DNA from: Bacteroidales bacterium
GTDB lineage: Bacteria > Bacteroidota > Bacteroidia > Bacteroidales > VadinHA17
Direction of reading: 5' to 3'
NCBI GenBank assembly: GCA_029974835.1
Contig: JARKQN010000071.1
Coordinates: 1 to 64,000, forward strand
Length of the DNA stretch: 64,000 bases
Part shown: in pieces, positions 18,721 through 29,100 of the stretch
Numbering within the stretch: position 1 is the first letter of the stretch
How the letters are laid out: every line of letters starts with the position of its first letter
Notes under the pieces: generated by a model
The model's database searches: none
Told to the model about the DNA's origin: nothing
Seen by the model: the letters and a program-made list of their open reading frames with translations, nothing else
Program-made: the position numbers and the translations under genes

Positions 18721-18728
18721 TATTTTTG
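18721..18728 (+). promoter_or_regulatory. -7 promoter element for valS
   Basis: TATTTTTG followed by CACC matches TAnnTTTG and lies 31 bases before the chosen valS ATG. It sits downstream of an in-frame ATG at 18693, so a transcript from here cannot use that earlier codon; this supports the start at 18759. The TTG at 18693-18695 is a little too far upstream for a standard -33 box. Confidence 0.55.
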
Positions 18729-18758
18729 CACCTTAACTTTTCAAGACAAAAGCTACAT

Positions 18759-21404
18759 ATGAACATTCCCCCGCGATATGAACCTTCAAAGGTTGAAAGC
18801 AAATGGTATTCTTACTGGATGGAGCACGGGTTCTTCAGAAGCAAACCCGACGGACGTGAACCTTACACTATTGTAATACCTCCTCCAAACGTAACAGGGG
18901 TCCTGCATATGGGCCACATGCTCAATAACACTGTTCAGGATGTCCTTATCCGCCGGGCGAGGATGCTTGGCAAGAATGCCTGTTGGGTGCCCGGAACCGA
19001 CCATGCCTCAATAGCCACTGAGGCAAAAGTGGTGGCCAAACTTAAAAGCGAAGGAATCGACAAGCGCGATATTGGCCGGGAAGAGTTTCTGAAGCACGCA
19101 TGGGAGTGGACCAATAAACACGGCGGAATAATTCTTGAACAGCTTAAGAGGCTAGGTGCTTCATGCGACTGGGACCGGACCCTTTTTACCATGGATGAGA
19201 AGAGATACGACTCGGTGATAAAAGTTTTCGTTAACCTGTACCGTAAAGGGCTTATATACAGAGGAGTGCGGATGGTGAACTGGGATCCTGAGGCACGTAC
19301 GGCCGTTTCGGATGAGGAAGTGAATTATACCGAGGAAAAATCAAAACTGTACTATGTAAGGTACCGTGTTGCAGGCAGTGAGGATTATATCACAGTTGCA
19401 ACAACACGACCAGAAACCATACTGGGAGATACAGCAGTATGTGCCAACCCTGCCGATAAAAGATATAAACACCTTAAGGGTAAAAAGGTAATAGTCCCGA
19501 TGGTTAACAGGGAAGTGCCGTTTATTTTCGACGAATATGTCGATATGGAGTTCGGAACAGGGTGCCTTAAGATTACACCTGCACATGATATCAACGACTA
19601 CGAAATAGGGCTGAAGAATAAACTTCCTGCAATAGATATCTTTAATGATGACGGTACGCTAAGTGAAAAGGCTCTCCTGTTTACAGGAGTCGACAGATTC
19701 AGGGCAAGGGAACTGGCCGAAGAGGAATTGCGGAAAAGCGGGAATCTGGTAAAGGTTGAAAACTATGTCAACAAGATAGGACGCTCCGAACGTACCTATG
19801 CCGTAATCGAACCCAAACTGTCGGTTCAGTGGTTCCTGAAAATGAAGGAAATCTCACAGCCGGCCCTCAGGGCGGTTATCGACGGCGACGTAAAACTGCA
19901 CCCCTCAAAGTTCAGGAACCTGTACCGCCACTGGATGGAAAACGTGCACGACTGGTGCATCAGCCGGCAGCTTTGGTGGGGGCACAGGATACCGGCATGG
20001 TATTATAACGACAATGAATTTGTTGTGGCCCACGATGAAGACGAAGCACTAAGGCTTGCAAGAAATGAATCGGGTAACAGCAGACTGACAAAAGACGACC
20101 TGAGACAGGATGAGGATGTGCTGGATACATGGTTCTCTTCGTGGCTCTGGCCGATAACATGTTTCGACGGCATCAATAATCCGGGGAACCCCGACATGAA
20201 GTATTATTACCCCACAAGTGACCTCATCACAGCACCTGAAATACTATTCTTCTGGGTTGCCAGGATGATTATTGCAGGGTATGAATTTGCCGGAGATAAA
20301 CCATTCAGTAATGTTTATCTTACCGGACTGGTCCGCGACCAGCAGAGAAGGAAAATGTCGAAGTCGCTCGGGAACTCCCCTGAACCGCTTGATCTGATTG
20401 ACAAATACGGCGCCGACGGGGTAAGGGTTGGCATGCTTCTCTGCTCACCCGCCGGAAATGACCTTCTCTATAACGACAGCCTTCCCGAACAGGGAAGAAA
20501 CTTCGCAAACAAGATATGGAACGCATTCAGACTTGTTAAAGGCTGGAAAACGGACAATAACATTCCGCAGCCTGAATCATCGGCTATCGCTGCCGAATGG
20601 ATGGAAGAGGTTCTCAACAGGGTCCTTCTGCAGACGGATGCCGACTTTAAAAAGTACAGAATATCGGAAGCCCTCATGAAAAGCTACAAGCTTTTCTGGG
20701 ATGAATTCTCGGGATGGTATCTTGAGATAATCAAGCCTGAATATATGAAACCCGTTGACGCGAAGACCTACGCTGCAACAATCTCGTTTTTCGAAAGGCT
20801 TATGCAGATCATCCATCCTTTTATGCCTTTTATAACCGAGGAAATATGGCAGCTCCTCGCTACGCGAAAAGAGGGTGAGAGCATTATGACCAGCAGAATA
20901 AATATTAAACGGAAGCATAACGACAGGCTTTCCGGGGGATTTGAGTACGCTAAAGAAGTCATCAGTTCTCTCAGAAACCTGAGAAAGGAAAAAAATATTC
21001 CCAACAGTGAGAAAATAGACCTTTTTATTAAGGCCGGCAGCGACTACGATCAGACTTTCATTCCGGTTATCAGAAAGATGTGTAACATAAATAATGTGGT
21101 TTTCACCGGATCGAAGGTGGAAAATGCCGCTTCATTCATGGCAGGCACAGTGGAATACTTTGTCCCTGCTTCAGGCAGCCACGACAGGGAAGAAGAAATT
21201 GAAAGGATCAGGGAAGAGCTTGATTACACCAGAGGTTTCCTGGCCATTGTTGAGAAGAAGCTGGGAAATGAGAAGTTTGTGAAGAATGCTCCCGGGGATG
21301 TTGTTGAGATGGAGAAAAAGAAGAAACAGGATGCCTTGTTGAAAATCAGTCATCTGGAGGAGAAACTGAGAGAGCTTCAGAAAGATGTTTTCCGGAGCGA
21401 ATAG
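18759..21404 (+). CDS. valS: ValS, valyl-tRNA synthetase
   Basis: ValS charges tRNA-Val in the cytoplasm. It is a class I synthetase of 881 residues from the ATG at 18759. The HIGH-equivalent HMGH lies at residues 50-53 after PPPNVTGVL. The editing domain has [13 protein letters not shown], the catalytic region has [16 protein letters not shown], and KMSKSLGNS is at about 531-539. The C-terminal ~70 residues form the coiled-coil arm typical of ValS ([13 protein letters not shown] onward). The last 28 bases overlap the 3' end of an oppositely oriented gene. Confidence 0.97.
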   Translation: MNIPPRYEPSKVESKWYSYWMEHGFFRSKPDGREPYTIVIPPPNVTGVLHMGHMLNNTVQDVLIRRARMLGKNACWVPGTDHASIATEAKVVAKLKSEGIDKRDIGREEFLKHAWEWTNKHGGIILEQLKRLGASCDWDRTLFTMDEKRYDSVIKVFVNLYRKGLIYRGVRMVNWDPEARTAVSDEEVNYTEEKSKLYYVRYRVAGSEDYITVATTRPETILGDTAVCANPADKRYKHLKGKKVIVPMVNREVPFIFDEYVDMEFGTGCLKITPAHDINDYEIGLKNKLPAIDIFNDDGTLSEKALLFTGVDRFRARELAEEELRKSGNLVKVENYVNKIGRSERTYAVIEPKLSVQWFLKMKEISQPALRAVIDGDVKLHPSKFRNLYRHWMENVHDWCISRQLWWGHRIPAWYYNDNEFVVAHDEDEALRLARNESGNSRLTKDDLRQDEDVLDTWFSSWLWPITCFDGINNPGNPDMKYYYPTSDLITAPEILFFWVARMIIAGYEFAGDKPFSNVYLTGLVRDQQRRKMSKSLGNSPEPLDLIDKYGADGVRVGMLLCSPAGNDLLYNDSLPEQGRNFANKIWNAFRLVKGWKTDNNIPQPESSAIAAEWMEEVLNRVLLQTDADFKKYRISEALMKSYKLFWDEFSGWYLEIIKPEYMKPVDAKTYAATISFFERLMQIIHPFMPFITEEIWQLLATRKEGESIMTSRINIKRKHNDRLSGGFEYAKEVISSLRNLRKEKNIPNSEKIDLFIKAGSDYDQTFIPVIRKMCNINNVVFTGSKVENAASFMAGTVEYFVPASGSHDREEEIERIREELDYTRGFLAIVEKKLGNEKFVKNAPGDVVEMEKKKKQDALLKISHLEEKLRELQKDVFRSE

Positions 21405-22678
21405 TTGTCGTCCTGTTTTACAACCTTCCAGTTTCCGTTAAGGATCAGCTGCCATCCGTCACCGTTAATGTGATTTTTTGATTCTTTAATGTTTTTTGCC
21501 CCAAGCCGGATGGTCTTAAGGTTATCGGTTAGAAGACAGCCGCCTTTTTCAACGGTAAGTTTTCCCCAGTTGTCCGACACTCTTAAAGTGTTGTAAATTG
21601 TACCAAGCGTATCCAGAGGCCTTACATCTTCAGGTTCAAAGTCGAAATTGGGACTCTCAAGTTCGAGTGTCAGGACCGGCTTCTCGGTAAATTTTGAGAG
21701 TTGCCTTCTGACCCTTTCCCTTATGCCTGTCATCCTCTGTTCTTCTTCCTTGTAGATTGCGTCAACGTCATACACGATGGCAAGACTGCCTGCCACATCT
21801 CTCGATATTTCCGGCAGCTCCAGTCCGAAATAGCTGACTGCCAGGCTGTCAATGCTGCCCCCGTTCAGGCTGATGCCTTTTATGTCGAAACCGTTTCTGT
21901 AAAGCAGAAAGGCATACACTGAACCAAGGATTGTTCCTGCCGACCTGGAAAAAGATGGCAGAGAATAGAAGAAATCAATATTTTCAATCATCCTCGTATT
22001 AGCCTTTTCTTCGGTCTCGTTGCATAATATCACCGAAGTAAAAAGCGAGAGGCCGTTATATTTTTCAAACCTGTTCTCATCGGCTTGCGAACTGCGTATC
22101 TGTTCCCTCCTGGCCGAACGGAAGATGATTGCATCTCTGAGGTAGCCGGGGAGATCCTCCCTGTCGGATTGCAGAGCCTTTTTAAGAGCCCTGGATTCGA
22201 GTTTAAGCCAGACTCTCGAAGGCCTTTCGTCCCAGTAACGGATAAAAAACCTTTCGGGTTCAAAGCCGTTCGATTTGAGGTAAATTCTGTAAAGAGCGCT
22301 GACGGCCATTGTAATAATCCTGTACCGGTCTTCCTGTCTGGGCAGCGGTATCATGGCATAGTACTCCCCTCCATATTCAACGGGTCCGTTTTCAATTATC
22401 CTTTCGCGGGGGAATATACCCTGCCACACCCCGTCTTTTATTCTGAGAAGGCCTTCCCTGTCGGGTCGTGAAGCAAATATTCTCCTTGAAGGACGGTCAA
22501 CGAACATGACGGGCCCGGAGAAATTCACACCCCATAATTTTCCGTTATCCTTGTTGCAGATTGAGTCAATAGTGTTGAAATATTTTATTGCCTCTGATGC
22601 CTGGAAATTAATTTCAGGCTCTTTTCTCGCACAGGCGGCGGAAAGCAGCACGACAGATACAATAAACCATTTATGCAT
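21377..22678 (-). CDS. Predicted lipoprotein of unknown function
   Basis: I do not recognise this family. The 433-residue protein has a lipoprotein signal ([11 protein letters not shown], Cys at about residue 16) and no further transmembrane segment. The rest is mixed alpha/beta, with a stretch (about 80-115) that reads like beta strands and a central helical part (about 120-240) rich in charged residues and in Tyr/Arg. The C-terminal ~70 residues return to short beta strands ([14 protein letters not shown]). It is convergent with valS, overlapping it by 28 bases, and is preceded by a good -7 element, so it is likely expressed alone. Confidence 0.7.
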   Translation of the reverse strand: MHKWFIVSVVLLSAACARKEPEINFQASEAIKYFNTIDSICNKDNGKLWGVNFSGPVMFVDRPSRRIFASRPDREGLLRIKDGVWQGIFPRERIIENGPVEYGGEYYAMIPLPRQEDRYRIITMAVSALYRIYLKSNGFEPERFFIRYWDERPSRVWLKLESRALKKALQSDREDLPGYLRDAIIFRSARREQIRSSQADENRFEKYNGLSLFTSVILCNETEEKANTRMIENIDFFYSLPSFSRSAGTILGSVYAFLLYRNGFDIKGISLNGGSIDSLAVSYFGLELPEISRDVAGSLAIVYDVDAIYKEEEQRMTGIRERVRRQLSKFTEKPVLTLELESPNFDFEPEDVRPLDTLGTIYNTLRVSDNWGKLTVEKGGCLLTDNLKTIRLGAKNIKESKNHINGDGWQLILNGNWKVVKQDDNYSLRKTSF

Positions 22679-22696
22679 AGGTTAGGAATAGGTAAC

Positions 22697-22704
22697 CAAA
22701 AGTA
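22697..22704 (-). promoter_or_regulatory. -7 promoter element for the 433-residue lipoprotein
   Basis: On the minus strand TACTTTTG matches TAnnTTTG and lies 19 bases before the ATG at 22678. No TTG at the ideal spacing. Consensus-based inference. Confidence 0.45.
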
Positions 22705-22788
22705 AACAAAAATTCAATATTATATAATCTGCGGCCGGCTACATAATTTCCATGAGAAAAATCATTAAGCATGACCGGTGCGAATACA

Positions 22789-22809
22789 TAATTTTGTGAT
22801 TCACAAAAT
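22789..22809 (+). promoter_or_regulatory. -7 element overlapping a perfect palindrome upstream of glutamine synthetase
   Basis: TAATTTTG (22,789-22,796) fits the TAnnTTTG -7 consensus. It overlaps a perfect inverted repeat ATTTTGTGA-T-TCACAAAAT (22,791-22,809) that ends 11 bases before the ATG. A dyad covering the -7 element and start point is the usual geometry of a repressor operator. The half-site TTTTGTGA recalls CRP/FNR-type half-sites, but the one-base spacing does not fit them. The regulator is unknown. Confidence 0.5.
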
Positions 22810-22820
22810 ATTAATTACAG

Positions 22821-24317
22821 ATGGAAAACGGAATAACAATGAACCCGAATGAGTTGGTAAGGTATCTGAAGAAATCTCCTGCGGAATTTACAAGGGATGA
22901 TATAGTAAGATTTATTGAAGCCAGGAATATTTCCATGATCAATTTCAGATATCCTGCAGAAGACGGCAAACTCAAAATGCTGAATTTTGTTCCGTACAGC
23001 AGGGAGCACCTTGTATCTATTCTGTCGACCGGTGAAAGGGTTGATGGTTCGAGTCTGTTTTCATTTGTCGAACCTGGGGCAAGCGATCTTTATGTAATAC
23101 CCCGATTCAGAACGGCTTTTGTGAATCCTTTCAGCAAGGTTCCCGCTCTCGACATATTGTGCTCATATTACAACAATAAAGGGCTCCCGCTCGAAAATTC
23201 CCCGGAGTATGTTCTGAGAAAGGCATATTCACGTTTCAGGGAGAGTACCGGACTTACCTTCAGGGCTTTCGGGGAACTGGAATTCTATATAAAATCGCAG
23301 TCGAATACTCTCTATCCGTTAACGGGGCAGAAGGGGTATCACCAGTCAATGCCTTTCTCAAAATTCGAGGAACTCCGGGTAAGGGCTCTTGATCTGTGTG
23401 CAAGGGCAGGCTGCAGGATCAAGTACGGACACTGTGAAGTAGGCAGTTTTTCGGCTGACGGATTCGACTATGAGCAGCATGAAATTGAGTTTCTGCCGGT
23501 CGAAATAGATGAGGCGGTTGAGCAGCTCATGATAGCAAAATGGATACTCAGGGTACTCGGTTATGAGTACGGGGTGGAAATAAGTTTTGCCCCCAAAATT
23601 ACAATCGGCATGGCCGGTTCGGGCATGCACGTGCATATGATGCTCGAACGAAACGGAATAAACGTAATGGTGGAGAACGGAAGGCTAAGTAATACTGCAA
23701 GAAAGATGATTGCAGGGATACTTGACCTGGCAGCCCCGCTCACAGCCTTCGGAAATACCATCCCGACCTCCTATCTGAGGCTGGTCCCCGACCAGGAAGC
23801 CCCTACAAACATCTGCTGGGGCGACAGAAACAGGTCGGTTCTCGTGAGAGTGCCGCTTGGCTGGCTGGGTGTAACAAATATGATAAAGGATGCAAACCCG
23901 CTCGAAGATTTTGACATCACCACTTTCCCGGCGAAACAAAGCATCGAACTGAGATCGCCCGACGGCTCTGCCGATATTTACCTGCTCTTTGCCGGCCTGG
24001 TAGTGGCAGCACAGCACGGACTTGAAATGCCGGGTGCAGATACCTTTGCAGAGAATCTGTATGTTGATTACAATATATTCAGGGAAAAAAAGGGTAAGGA
24101 CATGCAGTTTAAACCGCTCCCTTCTTCATGTCACGAGTCGGCCGAAGCTCTGATGGAAAAAAGGAAGATTTTTGAGAAGGACGGTATTTTCCCCGCTTCA
24201 TTGATCGAAAATACATGCAACAAACTTAAATCCTTCAACGATAAGGAACTAAGGAAAGAGCTGAAAACCAATGAAGACTTGATGAAGCTGGTTGACAAAT
24301 ATCTTCATTGCGGCTGA
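22821..24317 (+). CDS. Glutamine synthetase family protein
   Basis: The predicted activity is ATP-dependent amidation of glutamate in the cytoplasm. The 498-residue protein shows the GS beta-grasp and catalytic domains: DGSSLFSFVEPGASDLYVIP (about residue 72), GELEFYI (near 150), SGMHVHM (about 269) for ATP/metal binding, and NRSVLVRVPLGW with SIELRSPDGSADIYL for the C-terminal arginine and glutamate ligands. The length fits the ~500-residue GS form seen in Bacteroidota. Whether it is a true GS or a gamma-glutamylamide synthetase cannot be proven here. A second ATG at 22839 would remove six residues. Confidence 0.88.
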   Translation: MENGITMNPNELVRYLKKSPAEFTRDDIVRFIEARNISMINFRYPAEDGKLKMLNFVPYSREHLVSILSTGERVDGSSLFSFVEPGASDLYVIPRFRTAFVNPFSKVPALDILCSYYNNKGLPLENSPEYVLRKAYSRFRESTGLTFRAFGELEFYIKSQSNTLYPLTGQKGYHQSMPFSKFEELRVRALDLCARAGCRIKYGHCEVGSFSADGFDYEQHEIEFLPVEIDEAVEQLMIAKWILRVLGYEYGVEISFAPKITIGMAGSGMHVHMMLERNGINVMVENGRLSNTARKMIAGILDLAAPLTAFGNTIPTSYLRLVPDQEAPTNICWGDRNRSVLVRVPLGWLGVTNMIKDANPLEDFDITTFPAKQSIELRSPDGSADIYLLFAGLVVAAQHGLEMPGADTFAENLYVDYNIFREKKGKDMQFKPLPSSCHESAEALMEKRKIFEKDGIFPASLIENTCNKLKSFNDKELRKELKTNEDLMKLVDKYLHCG

Positions 24318-24323
24318 TATTTG

Positions 24324-25175
24324 TCACTTCCTTGCCATGGCCTTAAGGCTGATATCGATGCTCTTAATGTGATGTGTAAGGGCACCTACGGAAATGTAAT
24401 CCACCCCGCATTCGGCATATTGCCTGATATTTTCCAGGTTTATTCCGCCCGATGATTCGGTTTCAATCCTTCCTGCTATAAGTTCAACGGCTCTTCTGGT
24501 CTCTTCAATGGTGAAATTGTCGAGCATTATCCGGTCAATACCGCCGGTTTGAAGAATCTTTTTGACATCGCCGAGACTCCGTGCCTCGATTTCCACTTTC
24601 AGGTTTCTGCCGGTCCGGGCAAGGTAATCCCTGGTTTTAAGTATGGCATGTTCGATACCGCCGGCGTAATCTATGTGATTATCCTTAAGCATTATCATGT
24701 CATAGAGACCCATCCTGTGGTTTTCCCCGCCACCAATACGGACGGCTTCCTTTTCGAGAAATCTCATCCCCGGGGTTGTTTTGCGTGTGTCCAGGACCCG
24801 TGCTTTAAGGCCTTCCAGCCTTTTGGTGTATTCCCTAACCGATGTTGCAATGCCACTCATTCTCTGAACGACATTCAGCATGAAACGTTCGGTGGTGAGT
24901 ATTGTTCTGGCGCTGCCTGTTACAATGAAACCTATGGTTCCCGGCATCACTTCGTCGCCGTCGCTTAAGTAAAAATCAACCTTAAGCTTCCTGTCGGCAA
25001 AAGCATATATTTCGCGGGCGACATCGAGCCCCGCTATAATGCATTTTTCCTTAATGATCAGTTTGGCCGAGCTTTCGGCATCGGGAGGAATACAGGCAAG
25101 CGTTGAATGATCTCCGTCACCGATATCCTCACGGAGGCTTCTTTCAATAAAGTCATGGAGTTCAGTTCGATTCAT
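24324..25175 (-). CDS. nadC: NadC, nicotinate-nucleotide pyrophosphorylase (quinolinate phosphoribosyltransferase)
   Basis: NadC converts quinolinate and PRPP to nicotinate mononucleotide in de novo NAD synthesis. The 283-residue protein has the family motifs NVVQRMSGIAT, LDTRKTTPGMRFLEK, GGGENHRMGLYDMIMLKDNHI, and the C-terminal EIEARSL and IMLDNF strands of the TIM-like barrel. Length is typical. Its 5' end overlaps the 3' end of the DUF4783 gene by 14 bases, an arrangement I know as common in Bacteroidota. Confidence 0.96.
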   Translation of the reverse strand: MNRTELHDFIERSLREDIGDGDHSTLACIPPDAESSAKLIIKEKCIIAGLDVAREIYAFADRKLKVDFYLSDGDEVMPGTIGFIVTGSARTILTTERFMLNVVQRMSGIATSVREYTKRLEGLKARVLDTRKTTPGMRFLEKEAVRIGGGENHRMGLYDMIMLKDNHIDYAGGIEHAILKTRDYLARTGRNLKVEIEARSLGDVKKILQTGGIDRIMLDNFTIEETRRAVELIAGRIETESSGGINLENIRQYAECGVDYISVGALTHHIKSIDISLKAMARK

Positions 25176-25575
25176 CAGGATCGATGCGGATCTGGTGGAT
25201 TAGAAATTCCGTGCCCACTTTTTTAAGAAGGAAATAAACCCTGAAACTGCCCTTGTCGGTTTTAAGACTCCCTATTGCATACTGTGCATCGGCAGTTCCG
25301 CCCTGGTGTTTTACAATAAACTCCCTGGCACGATACCCGTTAAAGAAATCGCGAAGAATTGTTTCGGCAATATTTTTCTTGTAAAAGTCCTCCTTGCCAA
25401 GCATCATAATCTGAACGGTGTTGTTAAGGTGTTTTGAGAGTTCTGCGGAATTTCCTGTCCGGAAAGCAATGGTTATCTCTGCAGGTATCCTGGGCTGGTC
25501 CTGGCCGGAATCCGCGGCAAACGGGGTGGAGTTTACGCAGAGTATTAAGATACCGGCAGTAAGAAAGACTTTCAT
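25162..25575 (-). CDS. DUF4783 family exported protein
   Basis: This is a small secreted protein of 137 residues from the ATG at 25575. A signal peptide (MKVFLTAGILILCVNSTPFA) is followed by an NTF2/cystatin-like alpha+beta domain with the DUF4783 pattern (EITIAFRTGNSAELSKHL ... VQIMMLGKEDFYKKNIAETILRDFF). An in-frame ATG at 25647 is rejected because a -7 element at 25,597-25,604 lies between it and the signal peptide. Function unknown; the family commonly neighbours nadC and rlmH in Bacteroidota, as here. It overlaps nadC by 14 bases. Confidence 0.85.
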   Translation of the reverse strand: MKVFLTAGILILCVNSTPFAADSGQDQPRIPAEITIAFRTGNSAELSKHLNNTVQIMMLGKEDFYKKNIAETILRDFFNGYRAREFIVKHQGGTADAQYAIGSLKTDKGSFRVYFLLKKVGTEFLIHQIRIDPDESN

Positions 25576-25596
25576 TTTACAGATGATAGTGTCAGG

Positions 25597-25604
25597 CAAA
25601 TTTA
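25597..25604 (-). promoter_or_regulatory. -7 promoter element for DUF4783-nadC
   Basis: On the minus strand TAAATTTG matches TAnnTTTG and is 21 bases from the ATG at 25575. It probably drives both the DUF4783 gene and the overlapping nadC. Its position fixes the start of the first gene. Confidence 0.5.
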
Positions 25605-25668
25605 CACAAAATACTTTATAAATTCCATTACCGTGATTCATTAACACAGAAGGAGGATATTTATTGCT

Positions 25669-25676
25669 TATTTTTG
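25669..25676 (+). promoter_or_regulatory. -7 promoter element for rlmH and the histidine kinase
   Basis: TATTTTTG, followed by C, matches the TAnnTTTG consensus and lies 42 bases upstream of the rlmH ATG. No clear -33 TTG. Because the kinase gene overlaps rlmH, this promoter may serve both. Confidence 0.5.
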
Positions 25677-25718
25677 CAGATAACCGGTGTAATTTAAAAA
25701 ATCCGGGGTCTGAATTGT

Positions 25719-26192
25719 ATGAAGATAGTCTTATTGTTTACCGGCAGGACAAGCGGAAAATACCTGGAGGAAGGTATCTCGGACTATTCTCAGCGTATTT
25801 CGAGGATGACGGCTTTTGAAATTGTTACGGTTCAGGGAATAAAAAGCACCCCGGGGATGACACCCGATGAGGTAAAAAGGAGGGAGGGGGTTCAGATACT
25901 GAAACAACTGTCGGGTGAAGATTATGTTGTTTTGCTGGATGAGAGGGGAGAGCAGTCAGGGTCTGTTGCTTTTGCCGCAGAGATTGAAAAAATGATGATG
26001 AAACCCGTAAAAAGGATCGTATTTCTGACCGGAGGGGCTTGGGGAGTGTCGGAAGAGGTTTACAGGAGGGCCGACAAAAAGATATCCCTCTCCAGCATGA
26101 CTTTCTCACACCAGGTGGTACGGTTATTGTTCGCTGAACAGCTATACAGGGCATTAACAATCATAAAGGGTATACCGTATCATCATGGTTAA
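25719..26192 (+). CDS. rlmH: RlmH, 23S rRNA pseudouridine-1915 N3-methyltransferase
   Basis: RlmH methylates pseudouridine 1915 in helix 69 of 23S rRNA using S-adenosylmethionine. The 157-residue SPOUT-fold protein shows YVVLLDERGEQ, the SAM-binding knot FLTGGAWGVSEEV, and the conserved ending SLSSMTFSHQVVRLLFAEQLYRA with IIKGIPYHHG. The length is exactly that of the family. Its stop overlaps the ATG of the next gene by 8 bases. Confidence 0.97.
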   Translation: MKIVLLFTGRTSGKYLEEGISDYSQRISRMTAFEIVTVQGIKSTPGMTPDEVKRREGVQILKQLSGEDYVVLLDERGEQSGSVAFAAEIEKMMMKPVKRIVFLTGGAWGVSEEVYRRADKKISLSSMTFSHQVVRLLFAEQLYRALTIIKGIPYHHG

Positions 26193-29100
26193 AAAACAAG
26201 GGATGACACACCGGAGAAGGAAAATACTGATAACCGCATCAATGCTGTTGGTATTCATTGCGATGGCATTATTTGCCGGTTATCTGTACAACAGCCCTTT
26301 TGAGTATAAATTCCGGACCAAACGGTTTAACAGAATTCTTGAAAGAAAAGAATACCTCACAGGCAAATGTCTGCTTGATCTTAAGGAGAGGCTTGAAAAG
26401 GGAGGGAGCATCGATCAGGAGTCAGGGTCGGGGATCTTTAAAGTTATAAACAGGGAAGGAATAACAATACTTGAATATCTCGACAGGAAACTGGCATACT
26501 GGTCGGATAATTCGTTTGAGGTCCCGGTTGTATACAGCGACACTCTCTTTTCCAAACCGTTCATTTTTATTCACAACGGATGGTTTCTTACTCACAGGAT
26601 AAGATCGGGCCGCGAGACATGGATTGCGCTTCTAAGGGTAAGAAGCGAATACGGATTTGAGAATAAGCTTGTAAGCAACGGTTTTCCGGAGGCATTCAGA
26701 CTTCCGCCGGGTACCGGCCTTGCTCCTCCCGGTTCGACTCCTTATGATATTTCAACCTCGGACGGCCTGAAATTATTTTCCCTTGTCTTTCCGGCCGAAA
26801 GAAAAATATCATTTTTTACTCTGTTCCCTCTTCTGCTATGGACGGCTGCTTTTCTGCTTCTTATTTACCTTGCAGTTCTTTGTGCAGAAGCTTTGGCGGA
26901 TAGAGGCCGTCATCTTCATTCATTTCTTTTTATCCTTGCCTCCCTCTCGCTTATCTATATTCTTATAACCCTGAAAGGCCCCCCCGAGGTACTGAGAAAC
27001 ACAGGCCTGTTCACCGGTTACCAGTTCTCCCTGCCGGTCGTAATACCTTCACTGGGGCATCTGATTGTGCTTAGCGTACTGGTATGTTCACTGTCGTTGT
27101 TTTTTTTCAGGAATATACCGGTTAATGTGTTGCCTGAAGGGGGGAGAAGAATTACCGTTGCCCGTTTTGTTTTCTTACTGGCACCCGGCGCACTCTTTTT
27201 TGCTGTTTACCATTATCTGTTCATAAAAATTGTTTTCGATTCGAATATTGTATTTGAACCTTACCGCCTGCTTGAAGTGTCGTGGTATATGGTTGCAGGT
27301 TATACGGCAATATATCTTCTGGCGGCAGCTCCGGTGCTGTACCTGGTAAAGGTGCTCAGGGAGGTTGCCGCCGTAACCACAGTCACCTCTTTTGCAATCT
27401 CTCTCGGCGTTTCCCTGCTGATAATATTGCCGTTAATGGTTTTTGGCATTAGTCCTTTTTTGCCGGCGCTCTTTTTTTCATTATTCTGCATTACATTGTT
27501 TGCCGCTTACAGAAAGAAGACATCAGGATTCAATATTGCCATCTTTCTTTCGCTGATTTTTTCCATATATGCTCTTTATTTCGTTATTTCGCTCTCCGAC
27601 GAGAAATCTGTTGCACGGAAAAAGGTACTTGCTGTTACATATTCATCCGAGCATGATCCTGAGGCTGAGCATTTGCTGATAAATCTCTGGCCGGCCATTT
27701 CTGCCGACTCCACTCTTGCCGGGATGGTCTCAAAGGATTTGACAACTCAGTGGGAGATTGACTCCATAACATATTACCTGCACAACCGCTATTTCAACGG
27801 ATACTGGGGTAATTTCAGCCTGAGCGTGGTTTCGTGCCGTGATGATTCACCTCTCTGGATTTCATCGGAAGAGAAAATGGTGGATAACTGTTTCGGGTTC
27901 TTCCGCGAAAGAATTGAAAAATACGGCCACAATATTACGGGTACGGGATTTTATTTTCTGGAGGGCCAGGGAGGGAGGTCATACTATATCGGGCAGCTAT
28001 TCTTCGATACCGGCAATGGTTACAGGATGGGTCTCTTCATAGAGCTCTTCAGTGATGTGGATTCTTACCAGGAGGGTTATTCCGAGCTTCTGCTTGATAA
28101 AAAGTACCAGGGTTATTCGCGCCTCAGATATTATTCCTTTGCAAAGTATATAAACGGCAGCAGGGTGCTTCGCACAGGCGATTTCCCGTATGACAAAACC
28201 GATGAAGTTTACATTGACCGTGAATATGACTATCGCGTTTTCAACCGCGAAGGCTACAATCATGTACTGTACAGGAACGGCAACGTGACAGTTGTGATAA
28301 GCAGCAGGAGAGTCTCCTTTACAGATAACCTGATCTCATTTGCTTATATTTTTGCCCTGACGCTTATGGTGGCAGGCATTGCCGGTTTAACGATCGGCAG
28401 GCCGGGGTTGAAGAGCCTTTTCTACCTCAATTTCAGACAGAAACTCCAGATTTCCTTCATCGCCGTACTACTCCTTTCTTTTATATCGGTTGGTGTTATA
28501 GTGGCAATATTCAGTGTAAACCAGTATAAGGCACGGCACCTGGAGAACATCAAGGAGAAGATTACCTCCATTTATACTGAGATTGAGACTACGCTTGCTT
28601 CGGAGCCTGAACTTGCACCCGACTGGAGAGGACCCGCGAACCCATCGCTCAACGAATACCTTATCTCGCTGTCGAATGTCTTCAACACCGACATAAATCT
28701 TTACGACAAGAACGGTTACCTGATGGCCACTTCGCGGCCTGAGGTTTTTTACCGCAATCTGACCAGCAGGCGCCTGAACATGGATGCGTTCAATAACCTT
28801 GAAACCCTCACCAAAAGCGAATATATACAGCGTGAGAGAATAGCGTCCCTTGAATATGTGTCAGCCTACGTGCCCTTTTACAACAGTGAGGGAAATCTGC
28901 TTGCATATCTCAACCTGCCGTATTTCAGGATGCAGAGTGTCCTGACACGGGAGATATCAAACGTAATTGTTGCCGTGGCCAATTTCACGATTCTCATAAT
29001 ACTGATTACCATGGTGCTTGCGGTGGTAATAAGCAGAAGCCTGACGGCGCCCCTCAGCATGCTGAGCGCCGGCCTCGCATCGGTGCAGCTGGGAAGAAGG

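Noticed and set aside
22791-22809. CRP/FNR-type binding site
   Set aside because: The half-sites look similar (TGTGA/TCACA) but are separated by one base instead of six, so the standard dimer could not bind.
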